DNA of 16,926 bases from Clostridiales bacterium (lineage in GTDB: Bacteria > Bacillota > Clostridia > Oscillospirales > Acutalibacteraceae): positions 5,695 through 22,620 of the forward strand of contig JAHZIE010000042.1 in NCBI GenBank assembly GCA_019419895.1, in the 5' to 3' direction. The notes beneath the pieces are model-generated. The model was not told where the DNA came from. It made no database searches and worked only from the letters and a program-made list of their open reading frames with translations. Within the stretch, counting starts at the first letter, position 1; the number at the start of each line of letters is the position of its first letter. The position numbers were made by a program, and so were the translations under genes. This document shows, in pieces, positions 1-7,537 of the stretch.

Positions 1-619
1 TCACATTATCCCATGTCATCAGACTGAAGGAGCCCATCCCCCACCTGGCGAAATCAGCCACAGCATTGTTGTCCGACAGAGACGTCATGATTCCAACCGC
101 GGCCGAACACAGATAACTGAGCATCATCCCCACAATCAAAAGGGAGGTTACGCTCCTGATTTTCTGCGCGAAGGCAAGGATGACGGCCATCATAACCATA
201 GAGCCCACAAAGCCGCCCAGGAACATGAACCAGGAACTGTCGGCAGACATTCCAAAGGTTACGCCGCCCAAAAGCACCAATCCCACAAACAGACGCGCGC
301 CGGAGGAAATGCCCAGCACATAAGGATCCGCAATGGGATTATTGAATAAAATCTGAAGCAACAGACCGGCCAATGCCAGGGCGGCGCCGCTGAACATACT
401 GGCAATCACCCGGCACAAACGCATATTATGAACAATGATGCTGTCGGTATTATTCAAGTCGGTAGGCTGAAACAAAACCTCGATCACACGCCCCGGAGAA
501 ATAAAGGTGGAGCCAATGCCGACGGCAAGGATAACCGACACCGCCAGAAGAACCAGCAGTACCGTCATCACCAGAGTGATCCGTAATTTATTTTTGGAAG
601 CCTCCATTTGCCCTTTCAT
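1..619 (-). CDS. FecCD-family ABC transporter permease (corrinoid/iron type), 3' end outside window
   Basis: This is the N-terminal ~206 residues of an integral-membrane permease that would import a metal chelate across the cytoplasmic membrane with a binding protein and an ATPase. The translated sequence has a first hydrophobic helix near residues 12-32, then the FecCD hallmarks RLCRVIASMFSGAALALAG and PYVLGISSGA, followed by further glycine-rich membrane segments. The frame runs off the left window edge, so the C-terminal part is not visible. ATGs at 628, 619 and 607 are in frame; 619 is chosen because an AAAGGG lies about 10 nt upstream. The gene lies 75 nt downstream of the binding lipoprotein, on the same strand and behind the same cobalamin riboswitch. 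That makes a BtuC-like corrinoid permease the best inference, although family membership alone would also allow siderophore or heme. Confidence 0.88.
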   Translation of the reverse strand, partial: MKGQMEASKNKLRITLVMTVLLVLLAVSVILAVGIGSTFISPGRVIEVLFQPTDLNNTDSIIVHNMRLCRVIASMFSGAALALAGLLLQILFNNPIADPYVLGISSGARLFVGLVLLGGVTFGMSADSSWFMFLGGFVGSMVMMAVILAFAQKIRSVTSLLIVGMMLSYLCSAAVGIMTSLSDNNAVADFARWGMGSFSLMTWDNV

Positions 620-660
620 ACACCCCATACCCTTTTTATAGTTATCGTAAAATCCGAACA

Positions 661-681
661 GGCCGCCGTAAAACGGCAGCC
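661..681 (-). terminator. Intercistronic hairpin between binding protein and permease
   Basis: A 9-bp perfect stem (661-669 with 673-681) closes a 3-nt loop in the 75-nt gap between the two transporter genes. Read on the minus strand, no uridine run follows directly, so it is not a classic intrinsic terminator. A role in protecting the upstream mRNA or partly attenuating the permease, giving more binding protein than permease, is inferred from position. Confidence 0.55.
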
Positions 682-693
682 TGACAATTCTAT

Positions 694-1947
694 TTATTCT
701 CTCTTGTTGGATTTTTCAAATTGGATAATTTTATCGGCCCCGTCAATATCCTGAAATTCATCCGGATAAAGCATTTTGGCCATACTTTCCATGATTTCTC
801 CAATATTGGCGGTATCCTGCGCCCAATCATAACTGACAACATAACAGTCGCCGTTTTGATAGGCCGGTGTTGTTGAAAAATCAATCTGCCCGTCAATATT
901 CAAGGTCGTGATGTCATCGCCGTTGGCAAAGTCAATATATTTCAGGGAATTGCCATAGAGAATCTTATCCGCCTGCTGAAGATAGGTGAGAAACTCCTCG
1001 CTCTGAAGGGAAATGGCGTTGTCCTCCGTTTCCGGGCACAGGACAGTGCCCCCCAAATCCTCAATGAAGCTTGCGGTATAATCCTTATCCGTTTTCACAG
1101 ACCAAGGCGCCTTGGAAGAATTGAACCACAGGACCTTGGGCTTGTCTTCAAGCGTCTTTGCCCGCTCAATGACCTCTTCCGCCTTTTTGATTCCAGCCTT
1201 CAAAAACTCATTGCCCTGCTCTTCCTTGTCAATAAAAGCGCCAAACAGTTCAATCCACTGAGCGCGTCCCTTATAATCCTTTTCAGCAAAATCCCCGATA
1301 TATACGCAGGTCATGCCGCTCTCTTCCAGCTTCTGCGCCACGGTCACGTCCGCCTGCATACCGCCGACAAAAATCACCTGAGGATTTAACGCGGCAACAA
1401 CCTCCTGATCAAAATATTTGGTCCCATCCTCCGCCTTTTGGGAGCTCAAGGTCTGAACAGCTCCCTCCTCCAATGCTTTCTTCAGTTCCGGAATCTCACA
1501 GCTGCTGGCGCTCAGTGAGGTTCCCACAATGGTATCGATCGCGTCAAGATTGGCAAAATGTCCCGCATGAGAGCTTGCTAGAGTGACAACACGCTCCACC
1601 TTTCCGTCAATTTCCTTATCCCACTCGGCATCCACAGGCTTTGGCGCTCCCTCGGGCAGAAGGAGGATCCGCTGCGTCCGCTGGTTTGTCTGACCTTCCT
1701 CGCTGGTGGAGGAAAAGCTGGTGGAAATAATTTTCGCACCCCCATAATAGTATTCAATGGTAAACCCTTCGGCATATTCCGGTTCATAGATTTCCTTCAA
1801 TGTTCCGGGCTGTTCCGAATTGCTTTCCGTCCCCACGGAAGATGAATCGGCGGCGGCGCTGCCGCTGCTGGCTGCCTGTCCCTGACCGCACGCCGCTAAG
1901 GACGTCGCCAGCAGCAGGCTCAGAATTGCTGCTGTAATTTTTTTCAT
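694..1947 (-). CDS. ABC transporter substrate-binding lipoprotein (corrinoid/iron type)
   Basis: A 417-residue secreted lipoprotein. The N terminus has MKK, a hydrophobic stretch and the lipobox LAAC with Cys at residue 20, followed by a Ser/Ala-rich linker. A class III periplasmic-binding-protein fold (PF01497 type) starts around residue 115, where KVERVVTLASSHAGHFANLD matches the family's first beta strand, and a second-lobe region begins near DKPKVLWFNSS. The protein presumably captures a corrinoid or metal chelate outside the cell and hands it to the permease at 1-619. The ATG at 1947 has GAAGGGG about 7 nt upstream. It is the first gene after the cobalamin riboswitch, so repression by intracellular B12 is expected. 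The ~95-residue stretch between lipobox and core domain is longer than in BtuF and has no recognised motif. Ligand identity rests on the riboswitch. Confidence 0.88.
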   Translation of the reverse strand: MKKITAAILSLLLATSLAACGQGQAASSGSAAADSSSVGTESNSEQPGTLKEIYEPEYAEGFTIEYYYGGAKIISTSFSSTSEEGQTNQRTQRILLLPEGAPKPVDAEWDKEIDGKVERVVTLASSHAGHFANLDAIDTIVGTSLSASSCEIPELKKALEEGAVQTLSSQKAEDGTKYFDQEVVAALNPQVIFVGGMQADVTVAQKLEESGMTCVYIGDFAEKDYKGRAQWIELFGAFIDKEEQGNEFLKAGIKKAEEVIERAKTLEDKPKVLWFNSSKAPWSVKTDKDYTASFIEDLGGTVLCPETEDNAISLQSEEFLTYLQQADKILYGNSLKYIDFANGDDITTLNIDGQIDFSTTPAYQNGDCYVVSYDWAQDTANIGEIMESMAKMLYPDEFQDIDGADKIIQFEKSNKRE

Positions 1948-2005
1948 TCCAAATCCCCTTCTTTTTTAAGAAATTTCAGAATAAATAATGACGTCCCATA
2001 AAGAA

Positions 2006-2040
2006 ATCCCACGCTGACGGAAATTCCGACGGCATGGGAT
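2006..2040 (-). promoter_or_regulatory. Candidate expression-platform hairpin of the cobalamin riboswitch
   Basis: A stem of 9 positions with one G-U pair (2006-2014 with 2032-2040) encloses a 17-nt loop that contains a smaller self-complementary core. On the minus strand it is followed by a broken U-rich stretch (TTTCTTTAT). It lies between the aptamer and the lipoprotein start, where a B12-controlled terminator would be expected. The competing antiterminator was not resolved. Confidence 0.45.
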
Positions 2041-2099
2041 CACATTTCTTTTCTCTGCCCCGCACGGGTACGGCAACAGAAATATAACTCTTCTGCCTG

Positions 2100-2285
2100 T
2101 CAAGTTATATCATTCTCATGTACGGCAGGTCTCCCGGCTGAAGGATCTACGCCCGGCCTTCGCCTTCCCAGATTTTCTCCAGTGGCATGTTGAAGTCCGG
2201 CTCCCCTATCACGGTAGCAAGGTCTGCTCAGGATTCTCACCTGATTCCCTATTCTCGCTGCCACAACGCAGCGCACCGCCATTTA
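2100..2285 (-). ncRNA. Cobalamin (AdoCbl-class) riboswitch
   Basis: Read on the minus strand, this stretch carries the conserved cobalamin aptamer blocks in order. GGGAATCAGGTGAGAATCC falls at about 2230-2249. The core GCCACTG is at 2180-2186, followed by GGGAAGGCGAAG near 2160-2170. The B12 box AGCCGGGAGACCTGCC is at 2124-2139. It sits between a strong minus-strand promoter (2301-2329) and the transporter lipoprotein. The family turns off downstream genes when cobalamin binds, by terminating transcription or hiding the ribosome site. This is the main evidence that the adjacent ABC transporter takes up corrinoids or a B12 precursor. Confidence 0.93.
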
Positions 2286-2300
2286 TTTATTCTGGAAGCT

Positions 2301-2329
2301 ATTATAGCTTGTTTCCTGCCGGTTGTAAA
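2301..2329 (-). promoter_or_regulatory. Sigma-A promoter of the riboswitch/transporter operon
   Basis: The minus strand shows a -35 TTTACA (2324-2329), a 17-bp spacer and a perfect -10 TATAAT (2301-2306). Transcription would start near 2294, a few bases before the riboswitch aptamer, which fits a riboswitch leader exactly. Confidence 0.8.
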
Positions 2330-2603
2330 GTAAATATCTTCCGGCTTTTGGTAAAATATTATGATATCTTTATGTAAATGCCACGGCTTATACTGAATCC
2401 GACCTGAGAATATGCCAGATATCCTTTCCAACAACCGTGGCTTCTGTATAGAAATTCCGCCTCTGTTCCGGCTTTCCCGGAAACGGTGGCGAAATTCTCC
2501 ATATTTCTTCCTCTTTTTAAAAGCTCGCTTGCAAATAGTTTCCAAACCTCCAGAGGAGGGGTGGAAAGACTGGACTCCACTCCAATACCATCAGGTTTCC
2601 CTC

Positions 2604-2930
2604 TCATAACCGGCGATTCCGCATCCCATCCAGTCCCCCGCTTTTCTTTTTACCTCCGTGGGCCAAAGTCCGGATAGAAAAGTAATCCCGCCCCATCTGT
2701 TTCTTGCTAACCCGGATACCCACATATAATTGATGAATGATAGAGACTATCATTTCCATATCATCCGCTCCCGTCCTTCTAACTTCATACTCTTTCAGCG
2801 GAATGACACCCCTTTCATCCATGTACCCGTACAGGCAGCATCCAGAAAAAACACAGTTATGTACTATTTTTATATAATCCGCGGCATATAACGCTTCACT
2901 TTCCAATACGGTATGGACAATTTCAGGCAT
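2604..2930 (-). CDS. Hypothetical small protein, uncertain
   Basis: An open frame of 108 residues that I do not recognise. It starts 99 nt after the stop of the isomerase gene on the same strand, with AGGAAGG only 2 nt from the ATG, which is closer than usual. The first ~85 residues look plausible as a soluble mixed alpha/beta protein; the tail is basic and glycine-rich. Its stop overlaps the ATG of a further 82-codon frame (2359-2607) in an ATGA arrangement, which can indicate translational coupling but also occurs by chance. No transmembrane segment or motif is visible. It could be a real tail gene of the operon, a degraded gene or chance. Confidence 0.33.
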   Translation of the reverse strand: MPEIVHTVLESEALYAADYIKIVHNCVFSGCCLYGYMDERGVIPLKEYEVRRTGADDMEMIVSIIHQLYVGIRVSKKQMGRDYFSIRTLAHGGKKKSGGLDGMRNRRL

Positions 2931-3029
2931 GGCCTTCCTAATATTCTTTGAATGACAGGATTTTTCAGTCTCCTTTTATTCTCTATAAGGGATATGCGTC
3001 CCATAAAATCAACGTCCCAGCGACATCAA

Positions 3030-3872
3030 TCAACCTGGGCTATCCATTCCTTCCGGAATAAATCCATCCCTGTCCAGTTTTTCCATCCACGCGCGATAAG
3101 CGGGGAATACTGTTTCGGGCTCCTCCAGCTCAGGAATCCACCGTTTTTCCCATTCAAAAGAGAAATACCCCTGGTAACTATCTTTTTTCAGCTGAAGGAC
3201 AATATCAGAAACGGGAATATCCCCCTCTCCCACCAGGCACGGCCGGCCGTCTTTCCTGTGGTAATCCTTGATATGGACATGCCGCAAATAAGGGCGTATC
3301 AACTGGTAAAAAACATACCAATTATCATGATAGGCGCGATCGCTGTGTTCAATATCCCAAAGGATCCCGAAATTTTCTGTCCCCTTCATCTGCCGCAGGA
3401 CAGGGCCGACGGTTTCACACCGGTTAAAATCCCCGTGAACCTCCAACAATACCATGGTTTTTCCTATTCCCGCATAGTCACAGAGGGCGGACAACCCCTC
3501 TCCCTCCAGACGAAGGCTCTCTTCTTGTCGAACAGTCGTCTCAAGGGTATCTCCAAACACGCGGATAAAAGGAATTCCCATCCGCCGGCAGACATCGATC
3601 GCCTTTTTCCCCTCCTCCAGGGAACTCTCAAAATCTTCTCTCCTGCTAAAAGCCGCGGAAGTTCCCAGTCCAACAACAGAAACGCCGCAGCGATCCAGAA
3701 GCTCCCGCGTGCGCGCCGCGTTCCGAGGCTCAAATTCAGAAAGCCTGTCTGCCCGCATAATATCCTGAATTCCCCGAATTTCCACTCCCTGGTATCCCAT
3801 TTTTCCCGCCTGCCGTATCACACGGGGAAAATCCCAGCTGGGACATCCAAGAGTGGAAAAAGCCAGTTTCAT
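3030..3872 (-). CDS. Sugar phosphate isomerase/epimerase-like TIM-barrel protein
   Basis: A 280-residue cytoplasmic protein of the xylose-isomerase-like/AP-endonuclease-2 superfamily (PF01261). It opens with the typical first strand MKLAFSTLGCPSW, followed by GYQGVEIR. Putative divalent-metal ligands appear in the family order: Glu in LLEVHGDF (~residue 159), Asp/His in WDIEH (~192-195), His in HVHIKDY (~218) and Glu in FEWEKRW (~260). Length is normal for the family. GAGGAG lies 9 nt before the ATG, and the gene starts 13 nt after the dehydrogenase stop, so the two are co-transcribed. Members isomerise or epimerise keto-sugars, inosose or sugar acids; the substrate cannot be read from sequence. 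Pairing with a 2-hydroxyacid dehydrogenase suggests sugar or sugar-acid catabolism. Confidence 0.85.
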   Translation of the reverse strand: MKLAFSTLGCPSWDFPRVIRQAGKMGYQGVEIRGIQDIMRADRLSEFEPRNAARTRELLDRCGVSVVGLGTSAAFSRREDFESSLEEGKKAIDVCRRMGIPFIRVFGDTLETTVRQEESLRLEGEGLSALCDYAGIGKTMVLLEVHGDFNRCETVGPVLRQMKGTENFGILWDIEHSDRAYHDNWYVFYQLIRPYLRHVHIKDYHRKDGRPCLVGEGDIPVSDIVLQLKKDSYQGYFSFEWEKRWIPELEEPETVFPAYRAWMEKLDRDGFIPEGMDSPG

Positions 3873-3885
3873 AAAAATTCGCTCC

Positions 3886-4896
3886 TCAAGCCATGGTTTT
3901 CAGCATCTCCATCGTTACCTCGCAGTTGTCGAAGGGTTCTCCTGCCAGATAATGATCCAGCTGACGCAGCATAAAATCAGGAAACATCAGCACCTCATCC
4001 CGTGCGGAACCGGCGATATGAGGGAACAGAAAAACATTGGGCATTTCCCAAAAAGGATGATCCTTCTCCACCGGCTCTGGCTCCGTCACATCAAGATAGG
4101 CGCTCCGCAAAGGCTGTTCCCTTAAAGCTCTGATCAGATCCTTTTCCACCACCTGTGCTCCTCTTCCGGTATTAATAAAGGCCGCGGTATCCTTCATCCG
4201 CTCAAACAGATGGTAATCCAGAAGGTTAACCGTCTGAGGATTATTTGCCAAATGGTTGGAGATCACCTGGCACTCCCCGAACACCTTTTCCAGGCTGCAC
4301 ACCTCAACCCCCATTTTTTCCGCCCGCTCCTGTTCTAAATAAGGATCGTACACCAAAATTTCTGTATCACAGCCTTTTAACATATCAATGACCAGGCTGC
4401 CGATGGAACCCGCTCCCAGAATCCCTATTTTGGTATCATAAATACCGGGATATATTTTCTGCGGCAAAATCCGGGAAGCGTCATATCCTTCCCGGCGATA
4501 TTTCTCCAATGTGAGAAGGGCGCCCTTCCCCGCCAGCATAATCAAAGAAAAAGCAAACTGCGCCACGGGACGGGACATAATCCTCCAAGCGCTCAGCACC
4601 GTAACGCCGCGCCGCAGGAACGGCCTTGCAAAATACTGTACAGAACCCGCCGCGTAAAAAATTACTTTCAGCTTCGGAAAATAAAAAGCAATTTGTTCTT
4701 CTGTAAGAGTAAGCATATCCCAAGTGCAGAAAATCACCTCACATTGCTGAAGATAATCCCGATAAGCGTCTATATTTTCCTCATTGATAATTTCGGGACA
4801 CATTTCAATCTTTTCCCGCACTCTTTCCATTCTGCCCTGACCATAGGTATAGGGAAGCCTTCCACCTTTTTCGCATACAAAACATCCCTTCATCAT
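3886..4896 (-). CDS. D-isomer-specific 2-hydroxyacid dehydrogenase family protein
   Basis: A 336-residue NAD(P)-dependent oxidoreductase of the D-2-hydroxyacid dehydrogenase family (glyoxylate/hydroxypyruvate reductase and phosphoglycerate dehydrogenase relatives). The dinucleotide-binding loop GILGAGSIGSLV lies near residue 154, followed by an acidic strand end VYDPY. The catalytic triad regions are present: Arg in NTGRGAQV (~240), Glu in VTEPEPVE (~270) and His in PHIAGSA (~294). It would interconvert a 2-oxoacid and a D-2-hydroxyacid in the cytoplasm. Two ATGs are adjacent at 4896 and 4893; GAAGAGG lies about 5 nt upstream of the first. It is the first gene of a two-gene operon with the isomerase. 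The N-terminal ~30 residues are unusual, with two Cys, and the substrate is unknown. Confidence 0.88.
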   Translation of the reverse strand: MMKGCFVCEKGGRLPYTYGQGRMERVREKIEMCPEIINEENIDAYRDYLQQCEVIFCTWDMLTLTEEQIAFYFPKLKVIFYAAGSVQYFARPFLRRGVTVLSAWRIMSRPVAQFAFSLIMLAGKGALLTLEKYRREGYDASRILPQKIYPGIYDTKIGILGAGSIGSLVIDMLKGCDTEILVYDPYLEQERAEKMGVEVCSLEKVFGECQVISNHLANNPQTVNLLDYHLFERMKDTAAFINTGRGAQVVEKDLIRALREQPLRSAYLDVTEPEPVEKDHPFWEMPNVFLFPHIAGSARDEVLMFPDFMLRQLDHYLAGEPFDNCEVTMEMLKTMA

Positions 4897-4967
4897 GCCC
4901 GCCTCTTCTTTCTATATATTGGAATAGCCGTAAAATTCCGCAACGCCCGGCTAAATAATGAGACGCT

Positions 4968-5042
4968 GGAAACAGGCATACTCTCCGTCGCCTTCTTTGT
5001 TTCCAGACTGAAATAAGAATAACACGGGGATTATTTAAAATC
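4968..5042 (-). promoter_or_regulatory. Promoter and downstream dyad of the dehydrogenase/isomerase operon
   Basis: The minus strand has -35 TTGATT (5037-5042), a 17-bp spacer and -10 TATTCT (5014-5019), giving a start near 5007. Immediately downstream lies an inverted repeat, GGAAACA (4968-4974) and TGTTTCC (4996-5002). Its position over the first transcribed bases fits a repressor operator, though the arms are short and widely spaced. The rest of 4897-5300 has no convincing gene. Confidence 0.5.
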
Positions 5043-5097
5043 AATAGAATAGATATGGCATTTTTAAAAAATATATGTTTCTTCACCTGAAATAAAT

Positions 5098-5116
5098 GAG
5101 CGTGTTTTTGACGCTC
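5098..5116 (-). terminator. Weak candidate terminator downstream of the flavoprotein gene
   Basis: A 6-bp stem (GAGCGT/ACGCTC) with a 7-nt loop is followed on the minus strand by ATTTATTTC. It lies 185 nt beyond the flavoprotein stop. The stem is short and the U tract broken, so this is tentative. Confidence 0.3.
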
Positions 5117-5300
5117 CCCCAGCGCTTTTCCCGCCCGGCTGGATAATTCCGGACAGCCCTCAAAACTCCAAAGGACGCGCGCATCTCAAAATACCATAGA
5201 AAAACCGATTCAAAAAAGCAAAAGCATGGCGGAACAGCCTTGACGGCGGTTTGCCTAAAAATAAAACCAAAGCAGGGAACCCGACGGCCTTCAGACAGGG

Positions 5301-6671
5301 TCAATTGCCTTCCAGTATATTTCTCGCGACATAAACGCCGCTGGCAGAAGCGTGGGACAATGAATGCGTGATGCCGCTTCCATCCCCAATGATGTAAAGT
5401 CCCTTATAGCAGGATTCCAGTTTCTCATTTACCTGTACTTCCATATTATAAAACTTCACCTCCACGCCATAAAGAAGGGTATCGTCATTGGCAGTTCCGG
5501 GCGCAATTTTATCCAAAGCGTAAATCATCTCAATAATGCCGTCTAAAATACGTTTTGGCAGCACCAGGCTCAAGTCCCCCGGCGTCGCCTTCAGCGTCGG
5601 CGTAACAAAGGCTTCTTCAATTCTGCCGGGAGTCGAACGCCGGCCCCGTATCAAATCCCCAAAACGCTGGACAATCACCCCGCCGCCCAGCATATTGCTT
5701 AAACGCGCGATAGATTCTCCATAACCATTGGAATCCTTAAAAGGCTCTGAAAAATGTTTTGCAACTAAAAGCGCGAAATTCGTATTTTCTGTGTGTTTCT
5801 CCGGATCCTCATAGCTGTGTCCGTTGACGGTAATGATGCCGTTGGTATTCTCCGTCACAACGGCCCCCTTTGGATTCATGCAGAAAGTGCGGACGGTATC
5901 CCCGTATTTTTGCGTCCGATATACAATTTTACTCTCGTACAGTTCATCTGTCAGATGGGAAAACACTTCCGCCGGAAGCTCCACCCGGACGCCGATATCC
6001 ACCCGGTTTGAATTGGTTGGTATCCGCATTTTTCTGCAAACATTCTCCATCCATTTGCTGCCGCTCCTCCCAACGGAAATAATGCATTTTTCGCAGGTAT
6101 AGCTCTCTGAGCCGCAAGTGATTTGATACCCGCCTTCCGCCACGGAAACAGATTCCACAGGAGAATCAAAAAAGAAATCCACTTTATCTTGTAAAATAGA
6201 ATATAGATTTTCTAAAACCAAGTAATTGATGTCCGTTCCCAAATGTCGGACTGACGCGTCCAAAAGATGCAGATCATGCTGAATACATTCTCTTTTAAAC
6301 TTCGATCCAGAAGTGGAATAGAGCTTTGTACCCTCTCCACCATGACGCATATTGATTTCATCCACATAATACATCAAATCAAGGGCCTGTTTTTTTCCAA
6401 TGTATTTATATAAAGTACCCCCAAAATCATTGGTTATATTGTATTTCCCGTCTGAAAACGCGCCCGCGCCGCCAAACCCACTCATAATGGAACAGCTTTT
6501 GCATCCAGCGCAGGACTGAATCTTTTTTCCGTCGATCGGGCATTTCCGCCGATTCAAAGCATGCCCGGCCTCAAAAACCGCAACCTTCAATTCCGGCTTC
6601 CTTAAACTTAATTCATAGGCCGAAAAGATGCCTCCCGGACCCGCTCCAACAATAATTACATCATATCTCAT
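5301..6671 (-). CDS. FAD-dependent dehydrogenase (COG2509-like)
   Basis: A 456-residue flavoprotein. MRYDVIIVGAGPGG at the N terminus is a Rossmann FAD-binding loop; the C-terminal GLYIIGDGSGITHSLSHASA is the second FAD-contacting motif of this class. Between them, residues ~50-75 contain a conserved Cys cluster (CPIDGKKIQ, then CAGCKSC) followed by SGFGGAGAFSDGKYN, a combination typical of the uncharacterised FAD-dependent dehydrogenase group COG2509. The reaction and substrate are not known for this group. The frame is open further upstream to 6755, but that extension would translate a hairpin. The ATG at 6671 has a strong GGAGGG 6 nt upstream and starts at the conserved N terminus, so it is chosen. 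The gene appears monocistronic, with its own promoter at 6792-6820. Confidence 0.9.
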   Translation of the reverse strand: MRYDVIIVGAGPGGIFSAYELSLRKPELKVAVFEAGHALNRRKCPIDGKKIQSCAGCKSCSIMSGFGGAGAFSDGKYNITNDFGGTLYKYIGKKQALDLMYYVDEINMRHGGEGTKLYSTSGSKFKRECIQHDLHLLDASVRHLGTDINYLVLENLYSILQDKVDFFFDSPVESVSVAEGGYQITCGSESYTCEKCIISVGRSGSKWMENVCRKMRIPTNSNRVDIGVRVELPAEVFSHLTDELYESKIVYRTQKYGDTVRTFCMNPKGAVVTENTNGIITVNGHSYEDPEKHTENTNFALLVAKHFSEPFKDSNGYGESIARLSNMLGGGVIVQRFGDLIRGRRSTPGRIEEAFVTPTLKATPGDLSLVLPKRILDGIIEMIYALDKIAPGTANDDTLLYGVEVKFYNMEVQVNEKLESCYKGLYIIGDGSGITHSLSHASASGVYVARNILEGN

Positions 6672-6683
6672 AGCTATCCCTCC

Positions 6684-6725
6684 AAAAAAAATATGGTTGA
6701 CTACAGTTACATTGTAGTCAACCAT
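6684..6725 (-). promoter_or_regulatory. Terminator-shaped hairpin/dyad in the flavoprotein leader
   Basis: A perfect 13-bp inverted repeat (6693-6705 with 6713-6725, 7-nt loop) lies in the 5' leader. On the minus strand it is followed after one A by eight uridines (6691-6684), and then directly by the ribosome site GGAGGG (6683-6678). The shape is that of an intrinsic terminator placed just before the gene. As DNA, the same dyad could be a repressor operator. Confidence 0.7.
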
Positions 6726-6791
6726 TTCCGGCGGTTGGTAGAAACACCCATCCATATCATGGGCATATACAGATGCAAATCACAAAAATTT

Positions 6792-6820
6792 ATTATAGCA
6801 TTGAAATTAAATTTTTTCAA
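6792..6820 (-). promoter_or_regulatory. Sigma-A promoter of the flavoprotein gene
   Basis: Minus strand -35 TTGAAA (6815-6820), 17-bp spacer and perfect -10 TATAAT (6792-6797). The predicted start near 6785 gives a leader of about 114 nt that includes the hairpin. Confidence 0.75.
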
Positions 6821-6829
6821 CATATATAT

Positions 6830-7154
6830 CTAATAAAATATGTCCACATAGAATTATGTTGTTTTCGACACCATTCCTGTCGCTGGAGAAATTTGCGCTC
6901 CCTCATTCATTTTCTCTATCTTTGGAGAAACGCGCGGGAAAATTTTTCCCTTTTTGAGCTGGGGGATCTCCATTTTAATAAATTCATGCGCCTAATCCCC
7001 TGCGGCGTAGACGGCCCTTCCATACAATAGGTCGACACCACCGCATTCGGAGGTAAATAATACGGACATCTCTATCTGTTAATTTTGATAATGATGTCTG
7101 CTTTATTGATGGATGAGAATGAAATAGCAGACAGGCGAACCACGCCAGCGATGA
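6830..7154. other. Intergenic stretch with no supportable gene
   Basis: I find no convincing coding region here. A plus frame at 6773-7030 is AT-rich and overlaps the flavoprotein promoter; a minus frame at about 6857-6975 reads like a short protein tail but has no ribosome site and a stop upstream. This is probably the scarred left edge of the AT-rich island. Confidence 0.4.
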
Positions 7155-7313
7155 AACGTTCCGGCTGGGACTAATGGAAAATTCCGCGGAACTGACATCC
7201 AGCAGGATATGGTGCGAAAAAATAAGATCAAAGAAATCATAAAACTCATCTCGACAGAAGATCTCGACCTAACGAAATACTCCGATACCCTGGTGTATCA
7301 AAGAAAGTATTGA
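7155..7313 (+). pseudogene. Possible C-terminal scrap of a serine recombinase
   Basis: A stop-to-stop frame of ~52 codons without a credible start. The charged helical segment from about 7190 to 7296, including KNKIKEIIKLIS and KYSDTLVYQ, resembles the end region of large serine recombinases, where a KYDD-LVRQL-like motif precedes the final strand. Homology then stops abruptly at ~7297, where another recombinase piece begins in a different frame. Assignment is by memory of the family pattern and is weak. Confidence 0.35.
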
Positions 7314-7537
7314 AAAATGACCCTTCCAAATGGCAGATATTCGAAAACACTCATGAGGCAATCATTGAGCAAGAAACTTTTGATATCGTTCAAAGAATCC
7401 GCGATGGAAGACGCAGACTCACTCCTATGGGGGAAATGCCTATTCTTTCTGGAATGCTATATTGTGCTGATTGTCGAGCAAAACTATATCAAGTTAGAGC
7501 AAAAGACTGGACACACGAAAAAGAACATTTTGTATGT
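7298..7537 (+). pseudogene. Serine recombinase middle fragment (inverted relative to its partner)
   Basis: This 80-codon piece matches the central part of clostridial large serine recombinases. It contains NDPSKWQIFENTHEAIIEQ, then IVQRIRDGRRRL and the first half of a zinc ribbon, LYCADC, ending at EHFVC. There is no catalytic domain, no start codon with a ribosome site and no second zinc-binding CxxC pair. The fragment lies on the plus strand, while the segment that should precede it in the protein is on the minus strand at 7538-7938. Flipping exactly 7298-7537 would join the two in frame (KKSY then SKKVLKNDPSKW). It is clearly non-functional. Confidence 0.8.

Noticed and set aside
2952..3974. 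340-codon plus-strand open frame
   Set aside because: It lies antisense to the isomerase and the dehydrogenase end, both of which have clear family motifs. Its own translation is rich in Pro/Ser/His/Phe and has no ribosome site.
6672..6755. Upstream extension of the flavoprotein to an ATG at 6755
   Set aside because: The extension would translate the hairpin and U tract, has no ribosome site and precedes a conserved N terminus that starts at 6671 with GGAGGG.
6773..7030. 85-codon plus-strand frame
   Set aside because: It starts inside the flavoprotein promoter, lacks a ribosome site and shows no family resemblance.
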